A DNA stretch of 64,000 nucleotides from Amycolatopsis sp. CA-126428 (GTDB lineage: Bacteria > Actinomycetota > Actinomycetes > Mycobacteriales > Pseudonocardiaceae), in the NCBI RefSeq assembly GCF_002904335.1, contig NZ_PPHF01000021.1, forward strand, positions 39,255-103,254, given 5' to 3'. Every line of letters starts with the position of its first letter. Positions within the stretch are counted from its first letter, which is position 1. The notes under the pieces were generated by a model. The model ran no database searches. It was not told where the DNA came from and worked only from the letters and a program-made list of their open reading frames with translations. Shown piece after piece: positions 17,278-25,943 of the stretch. The position numbers and the translations under genes are program-made.

Positions 17278-17833
17278 GGCCTGCTCCTTGAAGAAAGTGA
17301 CGGTTGGGGAACCGATTTAGGTGGAAGTGCGTGACTCATTCCCGGGAGCCACGCGGGCCACTGTAGAGAACGTGACAGCTTGCTCACAATGGGTGGAATC
17401 ACTACCGAACCGAGTGGCGCACGTCACTCTTTAGGCCTCTGGTCTAGACCCACTGCTCCACTCGCCGTAGCTGTTCACCCAGCGTAGGGTGAGGTTCCTG
17501 AATTCAGGACGGCTGCTGTGCGTCGACTGAGCGAACGCTGTGCAAGATTGAGTGGGTCCTGTCGGGAGGGTTACATCTTCCCTTGCCGTTCGCTACCCTC
17601 TGCACCTGCGGGGAGGTATCAACCTCCGATGTAGTGAGAGAGAGTGCCTGGATGGCCGATCAAGAAGTCCCACTTCGGTGTACCAGCACACACTGTGCTT
17701 TTCCTGAGAGAATCTTCCCCGCGAAGACCACTGCCTGGCCGGGCACAACCGCCGCGCCGGTGGGTTAGGCCGACCAACAGACCGATGCAGGACCAGCGCA
17801 GGGACCGACCGTGATGCTCGAGCTGAACCGATT
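17278..17833. other. intergenic region upstream of conservon and ABC operon
   Basis: About 550 bp between divergent transcription units. It has lower GC than the coding DNA and no reading frame with a ribosome site and actinobacterial codon bias. It must carry the promoters of the ABC operon (leftward) and probably of the conservon (rightward), but no hexamers are clear enough to mark. Confidence 0.6.
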
Positions 17834-17878
17834 CCGTCCGGCTGGACGGGGTTCAGGAACCCCCAGTACCGATACTGG
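17834..17878. promoter_or_regulatory. three abutting palindromes upstream of conservon
   Basis: CCGTCC-N4-GGACGG (17834-17849), GGGGTTC-AG-GAACCCC (17848-17863) and CCAGTA-CCGA-TACTGG (17863-17878) follow each other, sharing end bases. They lie about 107 bp before the kinase start and could be operators or consecutive leader hairpins. Confidence 0.5.
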
Positions 17879-17985
17879 AGACGATCTTTTCACCCGTACG
17901 GGTAGCGTCTTGCGCTGGGCTCCTACCGATGGGCCGGAGCGCCGGAACGCCGGGAGCGTGCAGACGAGTGGCTGAGGAGAACGCG

Positions 17986-20900
17986 ATGCGCCCTGGCGGG
18001 CGCTGGACCGACCAGGGTTTCCCGAGCACGAACGATGATGGTGGAGCGGCGGTGCCGAACGAAGACGCCGCAGGGGTGGGAGGGGCCCCTGCGCAGTCGC
18101 CCGGAGCGGATCCGGGCCGGAAGGCCGGGCTGTTCGCCGGCATGCGTGACTGGCGGCTGCGGTCCAAGCTGGCCGCGGTCCTGATCATCCCGACCCTCAC
18201 CGCGCTCGCACTGGGTGCGGTGCGCGTGATCGACGACGCCCGCGAGGCGGCCGAGTTCCAGCGCACCGCCGACCAGGTGGCGTTCGCCGTCAAGGTCACC
18301 ACAGTGGTGCACGAGCTGCAGAACGAACGCTCGCTGTCCGTGGCGCGGATCGCTTCGCAGAACCAGCTGCTGCAGACCGGGCTCGACTCGCAGATCGCCA
18401 AGGTGGACCGCGAGGTCCAGGACCTGCGCGGCGCGGCCGGCACCCTCAACTACGACGACCAGGCGACCAAGGACCGCTACACCCGCGGTCTCCAGCGCCT
18501 CGACGCCCTGCGCCCGCTGCGGGCGGCGTTCAACACCTCGAACAGCCTGCCCGACATCACGGTGCTCACCGCCTACTCGGGCGTCATCGACTCGCTCATC
18601 GAGCTCGGCCGCGAGGTGACCACCGCGGTCACCGACCGGGACGTGCTGCGCCTGGGCACGAGCACGCAGGCGGTCAGCGAGGCGAAGGAGTTCACCACCC
18701 GCTCCGACGCCGAGCTGCAGATCGCCGCGTTCCGCGGCAACTTCCCCGGCGACCTGCTGGACCAGACGCGCGCGTCGGCGTCCAGCGCGGACGCCTCCGT
18801 CGCGTCCTTCCTCGCGAACGCGGACGACGACCAGCGCCAGCTCTACAACGACACGTACTCCGGCCCGGAGGTCGACGACCGGCGCCGGATCCAGACCTCG
18901 GCGTTCTCCTTCGCCCAGCTGGGTGACCCGCCGAACATCGACACCACGGCGCTCAGCAAGGACAGCACCGTGTCGGCCGACAAGCTGCACGCGGTCGAGT
19001 CGAACCTGCTCGCCCAGCTCAAGACGCGCGCCGACGACCTCGCCACGCAGAAGGTCAACTCGGCGTGGGTCGGCGGTGCCGTGGTCCTCGCGGCCCTGGC
19101 GCTCGCGGTCGCGCTGATGCTCCTCGTCGCCCGCCTGATGCTGCGCCCGCTGCGGGTGCTGCGGAAGAGCGCGCTGGACATCGCCTACACCCGGCTGCCC
19201 GAGACCGTGCAGGGGATCCTGGACGACCCGGATCCCGTCGGCGCCTCGAAGCGAGCCGTCCAGCCGGTGCCCGTCAACACCCGCGACGAGATCGGCGAGG
19301 TCGCGCGGTCGTTCGACATCGTCCACGAACAGGCCGTCAAGATGGCCGCCGAGCAGGCCCTCCTGCGGGAGAACGTCAACGGCATCTTCGTGAACCTCTC
19401 CCGGCGGTCGCAGCGGCTGGTGGAACGCCAGCTCGGCGTCATCGACCGCCTCGAGGCCGACGAGCAGGACCCGGACCACTTGGCCAGCCTGTTCGAGCTC
19501 GACCACCTCGCGACGCGGCTGCGGCGCAACGGTGAGTCCCTGCTGGTGCTCTCCGGCGCCGGCCTGGCCAAGTCGGTGCCCAAGCCGGTGCCCGCCGCCG
19601 ACGTCATCGGCGCCGCGGTGTCGGAGATCGAGCAGTACGCCCGGATCGAGGTCGGCATCGTGCCCGACGTCGCGGTCCAGGGCCTGGCGATCCACGACCT
19701 CGTGCACGTCCTCGCCGAGCTGCTCGACAACGCGACCTACTTCTCCGAGCCGGAGACGAAGGTCATCGTGCGGGCCGTGGTGACCCGGCGCAAGGCGCTG
19801 GCCATCCAGGTCACCGACCACGGCGTCGGCATGAGCGAGGAGCGGCTGGCCGAGGTCAACGCGCGCCTGGCCGACCCGCCGGACCTGGACGTGTCGGTGA
19901 CCCGGCGAATGGGTCTGTACGTGGTTTCGCGGCTGGCCAAGCGCCACGGCATCGAGGTCCGGCTGCGCGAGAACGAGGACATCGAGGGTGGCGTGATCGC
20001 CCGGGTCGTCGTCCCGGCCGAGCTGCTGACCCAGCTCCGCCCGGGCATGCAGCGGCAGACCCCGCCGCCGGCGAACCGCTCCGAGACGTCGATGTCGATG
20101 CCGAGCATCCCGATCCCGGCCGCGCGCTCGGACTTCGACCAGACGCAGTCGTTCGCGCAGACCCCACCGCCGCCGTCGGCACCACCGCCACCGCCCCCGG
20201 TGCACGAGCCGGTGCCGAACCAGGGCGGCCTGGTGCCGCTCGACCAGCCGATCAGCCTGGACGACCTGGTCAGCGGCGGCCGTGCGGCGGGCCCGTTCCT
20301 GTCGCCGGACCTGCCGAAGCCCGAGACGCCGGCCTGGCCGACGGCCGAGGACCTGGCGCCACTGGCACCTTCGTCGAACGGCGACGGGGCGAGCTCGCGG
20401 GCCGCGGACACGCAGTTCGCGCCGCTGGTCCTGCCCAAGCGCGAGCCGAAGTTCGTGCCGCCGGAGGAGCCGCCCCCGCCGCCACCGCCCGTGCACGAGG
20501 TCGGTTCGTCGGCGCTCGAGGACGATGTACCCACCCGGCGGTTGCCGATCTACCAGTCGGTGCTGTCACGCTGGTTCAGTGAAGGTGACGACGCGGCAGC
20601 CGACCCGGTGCCGGCGCAGAGCGAGGGCGAAGACCCCAACCTGCCGCCGCTCACCGGTACCGACGAGCCGCTCGCGCCGCCGGCGCCCGCTGCGCACGTC
20701 CACGCCGAGCCGTCCCACGCTGAGCCGTCCCGTGACGAGCTCCAGCCGACCGCGGCGACCCGGCACCCACTCCTCCCGGCCGACGACGGCTGGCACAGCG
20801 CCTCCGACGACGGCTGGCAGGCGGCGCAGTCGCTGCTCGAGTCCAAGAACGAGGAGATCACCCCGGCCGGGCTGCCGAAACGCGTCCCGAACGCCTACCT

Positions 20901-21150
20901 GGTGCCGGGGTCGATCAACAGTCCTTCGGCCGACGCCCCGCCGCAGAACAGCTTCGCGGACAACACCGCGGGCATGCCCGGAACGGGTGCGATCACCCGC
21001 TCGGCGTCCGCGGCGCGGAGCCGGATGGCAAGCTTCCAACGGGGCTACACCTCGGGACGGCACGCCTTGAAGGAACTTCCGGCCGAAGAACAGCTGCAAG
21101 GCAGCAGGGTTCCGGGGCGTGGCAACACCACAGACAGCAGTGAGGAGTGA
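17986..21150 (+). CDS. conservon sensor histidine kinase (CvnA) with NIT domain
   Basis: A 1054-residue sensor kinase heading a conservon. A short cytoplasmic start is followed by a helix near residues 60-80, an extracytoplasmic NIT-type helical domain (residues ~80-360), a second helix near 361-385, a dimerisation region with [12 protein letters not shown], and an ATPase domain with N box [17 protein letters not shown]1 VTDHGVGM and G2 [10 protein letters not shown]. The remaining ~360 residues are proline-rich and acidic. The ATG at 17986 has GAGGAG six bases upstream. In Streptomyces, CvnA works with CvnB-D as a membrane-bound complex likened to GPCR signalling; its signal is unknown. Confidence 0.93.
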   Translation: MRPGGRWTDQGFPSTNDDGGAAVPNEDAAGVGGAPAQSPGADPGRKAGLFAGMRDWRLRSKLAAVLIIPTLTALALGAVRVIDDAREAAEFQRTADQVAFAVKVTTVVHELQNERSLSVARIASQNQLLQTGLDSQIAKVDREVQDLRGAAGTLNYDDQATKDRYTRGLQRLDALRPLRAAFNTSNSLPDITVLTAYSGVIDSLIELGREVTTAVTDRDVLRLGTSTQAVSEAKEFTTRSDAELQIAAFRGNFPGDLLDQTRASASSADASVASFLANADDDQRQLYNDTYSGPEVDDRRRIQTSAFSFAQLGDPPNIDTTALSKDSTVSADKLHAVESNLLAQLKTRADDLATQKVNSAWVGGAVVLAALALAVALMLLVARLMLRPLRVLRKSALDIAYTRLPETVQGILDDPDPVGASKRAVQPVPVNTRDEIGEVARSFDIVHEQAVKMAAEQALLRENVNGIFVNLSRRSQRLVERQLGVIDRLEADEQDPDHLASLFELDHLATRLRRNGESLLVLSGAGLAKSVPKPVPAADVIGAAVSEIEQYARIEVGIVPDVAVQGLAIHDLVHVLAELLDNATYFSEPETKVIVRAVVTRRKALAIQVTDHGVGMSEERLAEVNARLADPPDLDVSVTRRMGLYVVSRLAKRHGIEVRLRENEDIEGGVIARVVVPAELLTQLRPGMQRQTPPPANRSETSMSMPSIPIPAARSDFDQTQSFAQTPPPPSAPPPPPPVHEPVPNQGGLVPLDQPISLDDLVSGGRAAGPFLSPDLPKPETPAWPTAEDLAPLAPSSNGDGASSRAADTQFAPLVLPKREPKFVPPEEPPPPPPPVHEVGSSALEDDVPTRRLPIYQSVLSRWFSEGDDAAADPVPAQSEGEDPNLPPLTGTDEPLAPPAPAAHVHAEPSHAEPSRDELQPTAATRHPLLPADDGWHSASDDGWQAAQSLLESKNEEITPAGLPKRVPNAYLVPGSINSPSADAPPQNSFADNTAGMPGTGAITRSASAARSRMASFQRGYTSGRHALKELPAEEQLQGSRVPGRGNTTDSSEE

Positions 21151-21152
21151 AA

Positions 21153-21632
21153 GTGACACGGGCGGGTGCAATGCAGCCGGGTGGCTCCGCGCAGCCGAAC
21201 GGCCAGGCGCATGCCAAGGCGAACAATGCCGGCAGCTTCGCTTGGCTGATCACGGATTTCGTGCACCGGGTGCCCGGCGCGGCCCACGCGGTCGTGGTGT
21301 CGGCCGACGGCCTGCTCCTGGCGGCCTCGCGAGGTCTGCCGAAGGACCGGGCGGACCAGCTGGCCGCGGTGGCGTCGGGGCTGACCAGCCTCGCGCGCGG
21401 TGCGGCCAAGGTGTTCGAGGGCGGCACGGTGGCGCAGACCGTGGTCGAGATGGCCAACGGTTTCCTCTTCCTCATGTCGGTTTCCGACGGTTCGTGTCTG
21501 GCGGTGCTGGGATCGCCGGAAAGTGACATCGGCCTGGTCGTCTACGAGATGACCTTGCTGGTGGAGCGGGTCGGCCAGCAGCTGACTCCGGAGATGCGGG
21601 CGCAACTGCAGGGTTCGGCAGTTCGCCGCTGA
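21153..21632 (+). CDS. roadblock/LC7 protein (CvnB)
   Basis: A 159-residue roadblock/LC7-domain protein, the B component of the conservon. The core reads [21 protein letters not shown], then [22 protein letters not shown] and [19 protein letters not shown]. In Streptomyces conservons CvnB interacts with the kinase and the small GTPase. The GTG at 21153 is favoured by GAGGAG five bases before it; an in-frame GTG two codons earlier overlaps the kinase stop. A second copy with very similar sequence lies at 23.4 kb. Confidence 0.92.
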   Translation: MTRAGAMQPGGSAQPNGQAHAKANNAGSFAWLITDFVHRVPGAAHAVVVSADGLLLAASRGLPKDRADQLAAVASGLTSLARGAAKVFEGGTVAQTVVEMANGFLFLMSVSDGSCLAVLGSPESDIGLVVYEMTLLVERVGQQLTPEMRAQLQGSAVRR

Positions 21633-21657
21633 GGACCTGGGAACCGAGGAGAGAGCC

Positions 21658-22437
21658 GTGGACGACGGGCGCTTGAGGGGTGAAGGGCGGCTCGGTGACG
21701 ACTTCTCCGGCGGGTGGTCCGACCAATCGGACGACGGCCGGGAGGACTGGCAGTCGTTCCGGGACCGCGTCGACCGCGAGTGGCGCGCGCGGCGGGTGCA
21801 GGCCTCCGACAGCGACCCCGTGCGGGAGCCGCCGAACTGGCTGACCGACAGCAATGCCGGGCAGGAACCGATCCGGCCGATCGCCGGGGGTACCGAGTAC
21901 CGCGACCGCCTCCTCGGCGGTCCGGGCGCGGAGCTGTTCGGCGGTTCGAGCGGGCCGCTGTACGACGCGCACGAGTTCGCCGCGTACAGCGCCGAGCGGG
22001 ACTTCTCGTCGGGGCCGGACTCCGGGGAGCTGGCCGCGGCGCTGCCGCGGCAGGCCCACCAGGAGTACGTCGACGAGCCGCCGGCGACGGAGATGGAGAC
22101 TTCGGGCCTGGTCCGGCCGTACTTCCGGACCCGGGGCCGGACGAAGGCGACGCTCGACCTGGCCATCGAGGCGTTGATTTCGACCAGCGAACAGGGCCGG
22201 ATGCTCGACCGGGTCCGGGTGCCCGAGCACCGGTCGATCTGTGACCTGTGCCTCGACACCAGGTCGGTGGCCGAAGTGGCGGCGCTGCTGCGCCTGCCGC
22301 TCGGCGTGGTGCGCGTGTTGATTGGTGACGTGGCGGGCCTCGGGCTGGTGCTGGTGCACTCCAGCAGCCCGACCGTGGGCGACCGCCCGAGTATCGAGTT
22401 CATGGAAAGGGTGCTCAGTGGGCTTCGGAGAATTTGA
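21658..22437 (+). CDS. DUF742 protein (CvnC)
   Basis: A 259-residue protein with a disordered, acidic N-terminal 140 residues and a C-terminal DUF742 domain (VRPYFRTRGRTKATLDLAIEA, ICDLCLDTRSVAEVAALLRLPLG, FMERVLSGL). The domain has a winged-helix-like pattern and is the C component of conservons. Its GTG start has GAGGAGAG upstream. The last 20 bp overlap the GTPase gene, so B, C and D are coupled. Confidence 0.92.
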   Translation: MDDGRLRGEGRLGDDFSGGWSDQSDDGREDWQSFRDRVDREWRARRVQASDSDPVREPPNWLTDSNAGQEPIRPIAGGTEYRDRLLGGPGAELFGGSSGPLYDAHEFAAYSAERDFSSGPDSGELAAALPRQAHQEYVDEPPATEMETSGLVRPYFRTRGRTKATLDLAIEALISTSEQGRMLDRVRVPEHRSICDLCLDTRSVAEVAALLRLPLGVVRVLIGDVAGLGLVLVHSSSPTVGDRPSIEFMERVLSGLRRI

Positions 22438-23026
22438 CTCCGACGCGAACGCGCCGCAGGTGACGGGTCCGACCTCGTCGGCCAAGATCGTGGTCGCCGG
22501 CGGGTTCGGTTCGGGGAAGACGACCATGGTCGGGGCGATCTCGGAGATCGACCCGTTGACCACCGAGGCCATGATGACCGAGGCGAGCGTCGGCCACGAC
22601 GACACCACGGCCACGCCGAACAAGACGACCACCACCGTGGCGATGGACTTCGGGCGCATCTCGCTGGACTCGGACCTGGTGCTGTACGTGTTCGGTACCC
22701 CGGGTCAGCACCGGTTCTGGTTCATGTGGGACGACCTCGCGGTCGGTGCCATCGGCGCGGTCGTGCTGGTCGACACGCGGCGGCTGGCCGACGCGTTCCC
22801 GTCGATCGACTTCTTCGAGAACCGGAAGCTGCCCTACGTCGTGGCCATCAACTGCTTCGACCGGCTGCTGCACCACCAGATCGAGGACGTCCGGCACGCG
22901 CTCACCATCGCGCCGTCGGTCCCGATCATGGCGTGCGACGCGCGGGAGCGCGAGTCCGCGAAGCAGGTGCTGATCTCGGTCGTCCAGCACGCGATCGCGC
23001 ACGATTCGGCGTTGCGCGCGGGATAG
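22418..23026 (+). CDS. conservon small GTPase (CvnD)
   Basis: A 202-residue Ras-like P-loop GTPase. G1 is GGFGSGKTT (residues 28-36), the switch region has TTTTVAMDFGR, G3 is GTPGQHRFW and NCFD stands in place of the NKxD base-specificity motif. In conservons CvnD cycles between GDP and GTP forms and binds CvnB. The GTG at 22418 overlaps the end of the DUF742 gene. No D gene accompanies the second B/C pair downstream, so this GTPase may serve both. Confidence 0.93.
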   Translation: MGFGEFDSDANAPQVTGPTSSAKIVVAGGFGSGKTTMVGAISEIDPLTTEAMMTEASVGHDDTTATPNKTTTTVAMDFGRISLDSDLVLYVFGTPGQHRFWFMWDDLAVGAIGAVVLVDTRRLADAFPSIDFFENRKLPYVVAINCFDRLLHHQIEDVRHALTIAPSVPIMACDARERESAKQVLISVVQHAIAHDSALRAG

Positions 23027-23428
23027 CCCATGACGCCCCGATCCGGATGCGGCCGTTGGAGTGAACTCCGCGTGCTTCACCCACTTCGGGGAGTGCTGTC
23101 ACCGTCCGGAGGAGTAACCGGGCGGGGCGGTCCGGTGGCGCCGTCAGAGGTGGTGCCCGCGTGGGCTGGTCGCACCCGGGTTGACCTGCGCGGACAGCCC
23201 ACGGGTGCGAGCCGTGGACGACGCCCTGGTGTGTCCCCCGGATGGGGGAGGCGAGCCGGGCTGCCGCGGAACTCGGCCGGGTGCACACGTAGGGTGCGCA
23301 GCGGCCGGCCGGTGGCGGGCTCGACACCATCGGCGGTGCGAATACGCTTTACCGTGGCGTCGCCGACCGGCCGTGCCGGGCGCTCCGGGGTGCGGCGGGC
23401 GACGCCGCACGAGCAAGGAGGAGCAGTA
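23027..23428. other. intergenic region with interleaved inverted repeats
   Basis: About 400 bp between the GTPase and the second roadblock gene. It contains two interleaved 9-bp inverted repeats: CGTGGGCTG (23160-23168) with CAGCCCACG (23195-23203), and TCGCACCCG (23170-23178) with CGGGTGCGA (23202-23210). Near the end, AAGGAGGAG is the ribosome site of the next gene. No protein-coding gene is convincing here, and the length implies that the B/C pair has its own promoter. Confidence 0.5.
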
Positions 23429-23845
23429 GTGACGGCTTCCGGCCAGGGCACGTTCGGCTGGCTCATCACGGACTTCGTCCGCCGGGTACCCGGTGCCGCG
23501 CACGCCGTTCTGGTGTCCGCGGACGGGTTGCTGCTGGCACCGTCGGAGGGGCTGCCCCAGGAACGTGCCGAGCAGTTGTCGGCGGTGGCGTCCGGGTTGA
23601 TCAGCCTGACGGCGGGGGCCGCGCGTTGCTTCGAGGCGGGCGGTGTCAACCAGACCGTGGTGGAGATGGAGCGCGGCTACTTGTTCTTGATGTCCGTTTC
23701 GGACGGTTCTTCGCTGGCGGTGCTGGCCGCGCCGACGTGCGACATCGGCACGGTCGCCTACGAGATGACCCTGCTCGTCGAGCGGGTCGGCCAGCAGATC
23801 ACCCCCGAGCTGCGCGCCCAGCTCCAGGGCGGCGTGCGTGGGTAG
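23429..23845 (+). CDS. second roadblock/LC7 protein (CvnB paralogue)
   Basis: A 138-residue roadblock/LC7 protein nearly superimposable on the CvnB at 21.2 kb ([20 protein letters not shown], then [17 protein letters not shown] and [19 protein letters not shown]) but lacking its N-terminal 20 residues. AAGGAGGAG lies just before the GTG start. It is followed after 6 bp by a second DUF742 gene, with no kinase or GTPase gene, so this is a partial conservon, probably from duplication. Its kinase partner may be the conservon kinase or the solo one at 4 kb. Confidence 0.92.
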   Translation: MTASGQGTFGWLITDFVRRVPGAAHAVLVSADGLLLAPSEGLPQERAEQLSAVASGLISLTAGAARCFEAGGVNQTVVEMERGYLFLMSVSDGSSLAVLAAPTCDIGTVAYEMTLLVERVGQQITPELRAQLQGGVRG

Positions 23846-23851
23846 GGCGAG

Positions 23852-25318
23852 ATGAGGATTTCGGGATTCGACGATCCGGACTCCAGCGGCTGGGACGCAC
23901 TGCACCGCGGCACCGAGCGCGAGGGCTTCGATTCGCCCAGCAAGTTCGACATGTCGACGTTGTCGATGATCATGCCCAAGCGCAAGCCGGCCCGCCCTCA
24001 GCCGGACCCCCAGGGCTACACCGACGAGGACACCCGCGAGTGGGGCTCATCGGCCGACGACGACGAGGATTACGCGGCTCCCGCACCGGACTTCGCGGGC
24101 GACGACGAGCCGACCGGCCGCCGGGCCAGGCGCGCACGTTCGCGGGAGTACACCGCCGACGATGACGTCCGCCCGGAACCCAGGGCCCTCCCCGGCCGCC
24201 GCTCGGCCGAGTACACCGGCGGCGGTTACCGGGGTGAGCACTCGCCGGAGCCCGGCGACGACTACGCCCGCCCGGGACCCTCCGGCGACGAGACCGCCCG
24301 CTCGGCGTTCGGCGGCTACCAGGGCCGCCGCCGCCGTTCGCCGGAATCCGGCGACGACTACTCCCGTCCGGATCCCGTGGGCTATCAGAGCCCGCACTCG
24401 GAGTCCGGCGGCGACTACTACCGTCCGGATCCCGTGGGCTATCAGAGCCCGCACTCGCCGGAGTTCGGCGACTACTCCCGCCCGGACCCCTTGGGCTACC
24501 AGAGCACGCACTCGCCGGAGTTCGGCGACTACTCCCGTCCGGACCCCTTGGGCTACCAGAGCACGCACTCACCGGTGGTGGACGAGGACGGCTACGACCC
24601 CGTCGAGCCGGAGTGGCAGGACGGGGACAGGTCCGAGCCGGAACCCCCGCCGCTGGAGCCGGCGTGGACCCCGCCGCGGGGTGCCCGCTCGCCCGCTCCG
24701 CCGCGGCCGCCGGTCCACCCGGCCGCCCCGCGGCCGCCCGCACCCCGCCCGCCCGCGCCGCGGCCACCCGCCCCGGTAGCCCGGCCCGTGCACCCGGCGG
24801 CCCCGCCCGCACCCGTGTCGCGGCAGGCGGCGCCCCCGCCCGCGTGGACCCCGCCGCCGCCCGCCGACTGGACGCCCCCGCCGGACCCGGAGACCCGCTG
24901 GATCCCGCACCCGGAACCGTGGGAGGACCCGGCCTGGAACGAGCCGGCCCGGGTGGCGAGCCCGGTGCCCGTCGCTGCGCCGGGGTCGCGGGTCCGCCCG
25001 TACACCCGCACGGGCGGCCGCACGCGGTCGGACCACAACCTGGCGCTGGAGGCGCTGGTCTCGACGTCCGACGACGGCCGCCGCTACCGCGGGGTCCGCT
25101 CGGTCGAGCACCGCCGGATCTGCGACCTGTGCCTGGACACCCGGTCCGTGGCGGAGATCGCCGCGCACCTGCGGCTGCCCCTGGGCGTGGTGAAGGTGCT
25201 GGTCGGCGACATGGCCGACATCGGCCTGGTGCTGATCCACCAGACCGAGCTGATCCTCGGCGACCGGTCGTCCCGCGAGTTCATGGAACGCGTCCTGGCC
25301 GGCCTGCGCGCCCTCTAA
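23852..25318 (+). CDS. long DUF742 protein with tandem repeats (CvnC paralogue)
   Basis: A 488-residue protein. The C-terminal 100 residues are a DUF742 domain (VRPYTRTGGRTRSDHNLALE, ICDLCLDTRSVAEIAAHLRL). The rest is a long low-complexity arm: an acidic segment, then about four repeats of a 19-21-residue unit built on DYSRPDPLGYQSTHSPEF (residues ~163-241), then a proline- and tryptophan-rich region. The arm is over twice as long as that of the other CvnC in this window and suggests a scaffolding or surface-binding role. The stop overlaps by four bases the stop of the convergent gene. Confidence 0.9.
   Translation: MRISGFDDPDSSGWDALHRGTEREGFDSPSKFDMSTLSMIMPKRKPARPQPDPQGYTDEDTREWGSSADDDEDYAAPAPDFAGDDEPTGRRARRARSREYTADDDVRPEPRALPGRRSAEYTGGGYRGEHSPEPGDDYARPGPSGDETARSAFGGYQGRRRRSPESGDDYSRPDPVGYQSPHSESGGDYYRPDPVGYQSPHSPEFGDYSRPDPLGYQSTHSPEFGDYSRPDPLGYQSTHSPVVDEDGYDPVEPEWQDGDRSEPEPPPLEPAWTPPRGARSPAPPRPPVHPAAPRPPAPRPPAPRPPAPVARPVHPAAPPAPVSRQAAPPPAWTPPPPADWTPPPDPETRWIPHPEPWEDPAWNEPARVASPVPVAAPGSRVRPYTRTGGRTRSDHNLALEALVSTSDDGRRYRGVRSVEHRRICDLCLDTRSVAEIAAHLRLPLGVVKVLVGDMADIGLVLIHQTELILGDRSSREFMERVLAGLRAL
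24338..24575 (+). repeat. tandem repeat inside DUF742 gene
   Basis: Four imperfect in-frame copies of a 57-63-bp unit encode DYSRPDPxGYQSxHSPEF-like segments. The last two copies are almost identical at DNA level, indicating recent slippage or unequal exchange. Confidence 0.85.
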
Positions 25319-25887
25319 GCCGGGGTGAGGTCGAGGGTCAGGGTGTTGCCGTCACCCGGCACGAACCCGTTGATCAGCGGCGTCGCCGAACCGCAGTTCT
25401 CGAAGGCACCGATCGTGTAGGTCGATTCGACACGGCCGCCCTTGCCCACGGTGAAATCGTCCGAGGTCCATTCGGTCGTCACCGGCTCGGCCGTGCCGCA
25501 CTTCGCGCCGACGTCGTACGGCACCCCGTTGACGTGGACGTCGGAAAGCTTCACCGGCCAAGACGCCGAGCCGGAGAAGCCGCCGGACACCGAGCCCTCG
25601 GCGTGGCCGGGGCCGAACGTGACGGTGCCGCCGACCCGGCCCACGCCCGGCACCGGCCGGGTGACCTCGACCGGCGGCAGCGTGAACGTGCCGGCGAAGG
25701 TGCCCCGCCCGATGTCCACGGCGAGCTTCCCCGGCCCGAGCTCGAGGTCGGCGTCCGGCTTCGCGATGTGCGTGGTGCCGGTGACGGTGTACTCGGAGTG
25801 ACCGGGCGGTACGGCCGCCGCCGCGGTTCCGGCTCCGCCCAGCACCGTTGCCGCGACCAGCGCGGTCACGCGTGTTCCCCGCTTCAT
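25315..25887 (-). CDS. secreted protein of unknown function
   Basis: A 190-residue protein with a clear signal peptide (MKRGTRVTALVAATVLGGAG, cut near AAAA-VPP) and a beta-rich mature domain of alternating polar and hydrophobic residues (YTVTGTTHIAKPDADLELGP, TFTLPPVEV, TVTFGPGHAEGSVSGGF). Two cysteines (KCGTAEP, ENCGSATP) could form a disulfide. I do not recognise the family. It is convergent with and overlaps the DUF742 gene by four bases, leaving no room for a terminator between them. Confidence 0.8.
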   Translation of the reverse strand: MKRGTRVTALVAATVLGGAGTAAAAVPPGHSEYTVTGTTHIAKPDADLELGPGKLAVDIGRGTFAGTFTLPPVEVTRPVPGVGRVGGTVTFGPGHAEGSVSGGFSGSASWPVKLSDVHVNGVPYDVGAKCGTAEPVTTEWTSDDFTVGKGGRVESTYTIGAFENCGSATPLINGFVPGDGNTLTLDLTPA

Positions 25888-25943
25888 GCACCACGCTTAC
25901 CACCGGCCCGAGGCAGTCCGGCGGGAATTCACCGGATCCGGCG

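Noticed and set aside
17583..17768. 61-residue forward frame in the gap before the conservon
   Set aside because: No ribosome site, atypical third-position use and no recognisable sequence; treated as non-coding.
17923..20496. 857-residue reverse-strand frame opposite the conservon kinase
   Set aside because: Shadow of GC-rich coding sequence; composition is arginine- and glycine-heavy and it lacks recognisable motifs.
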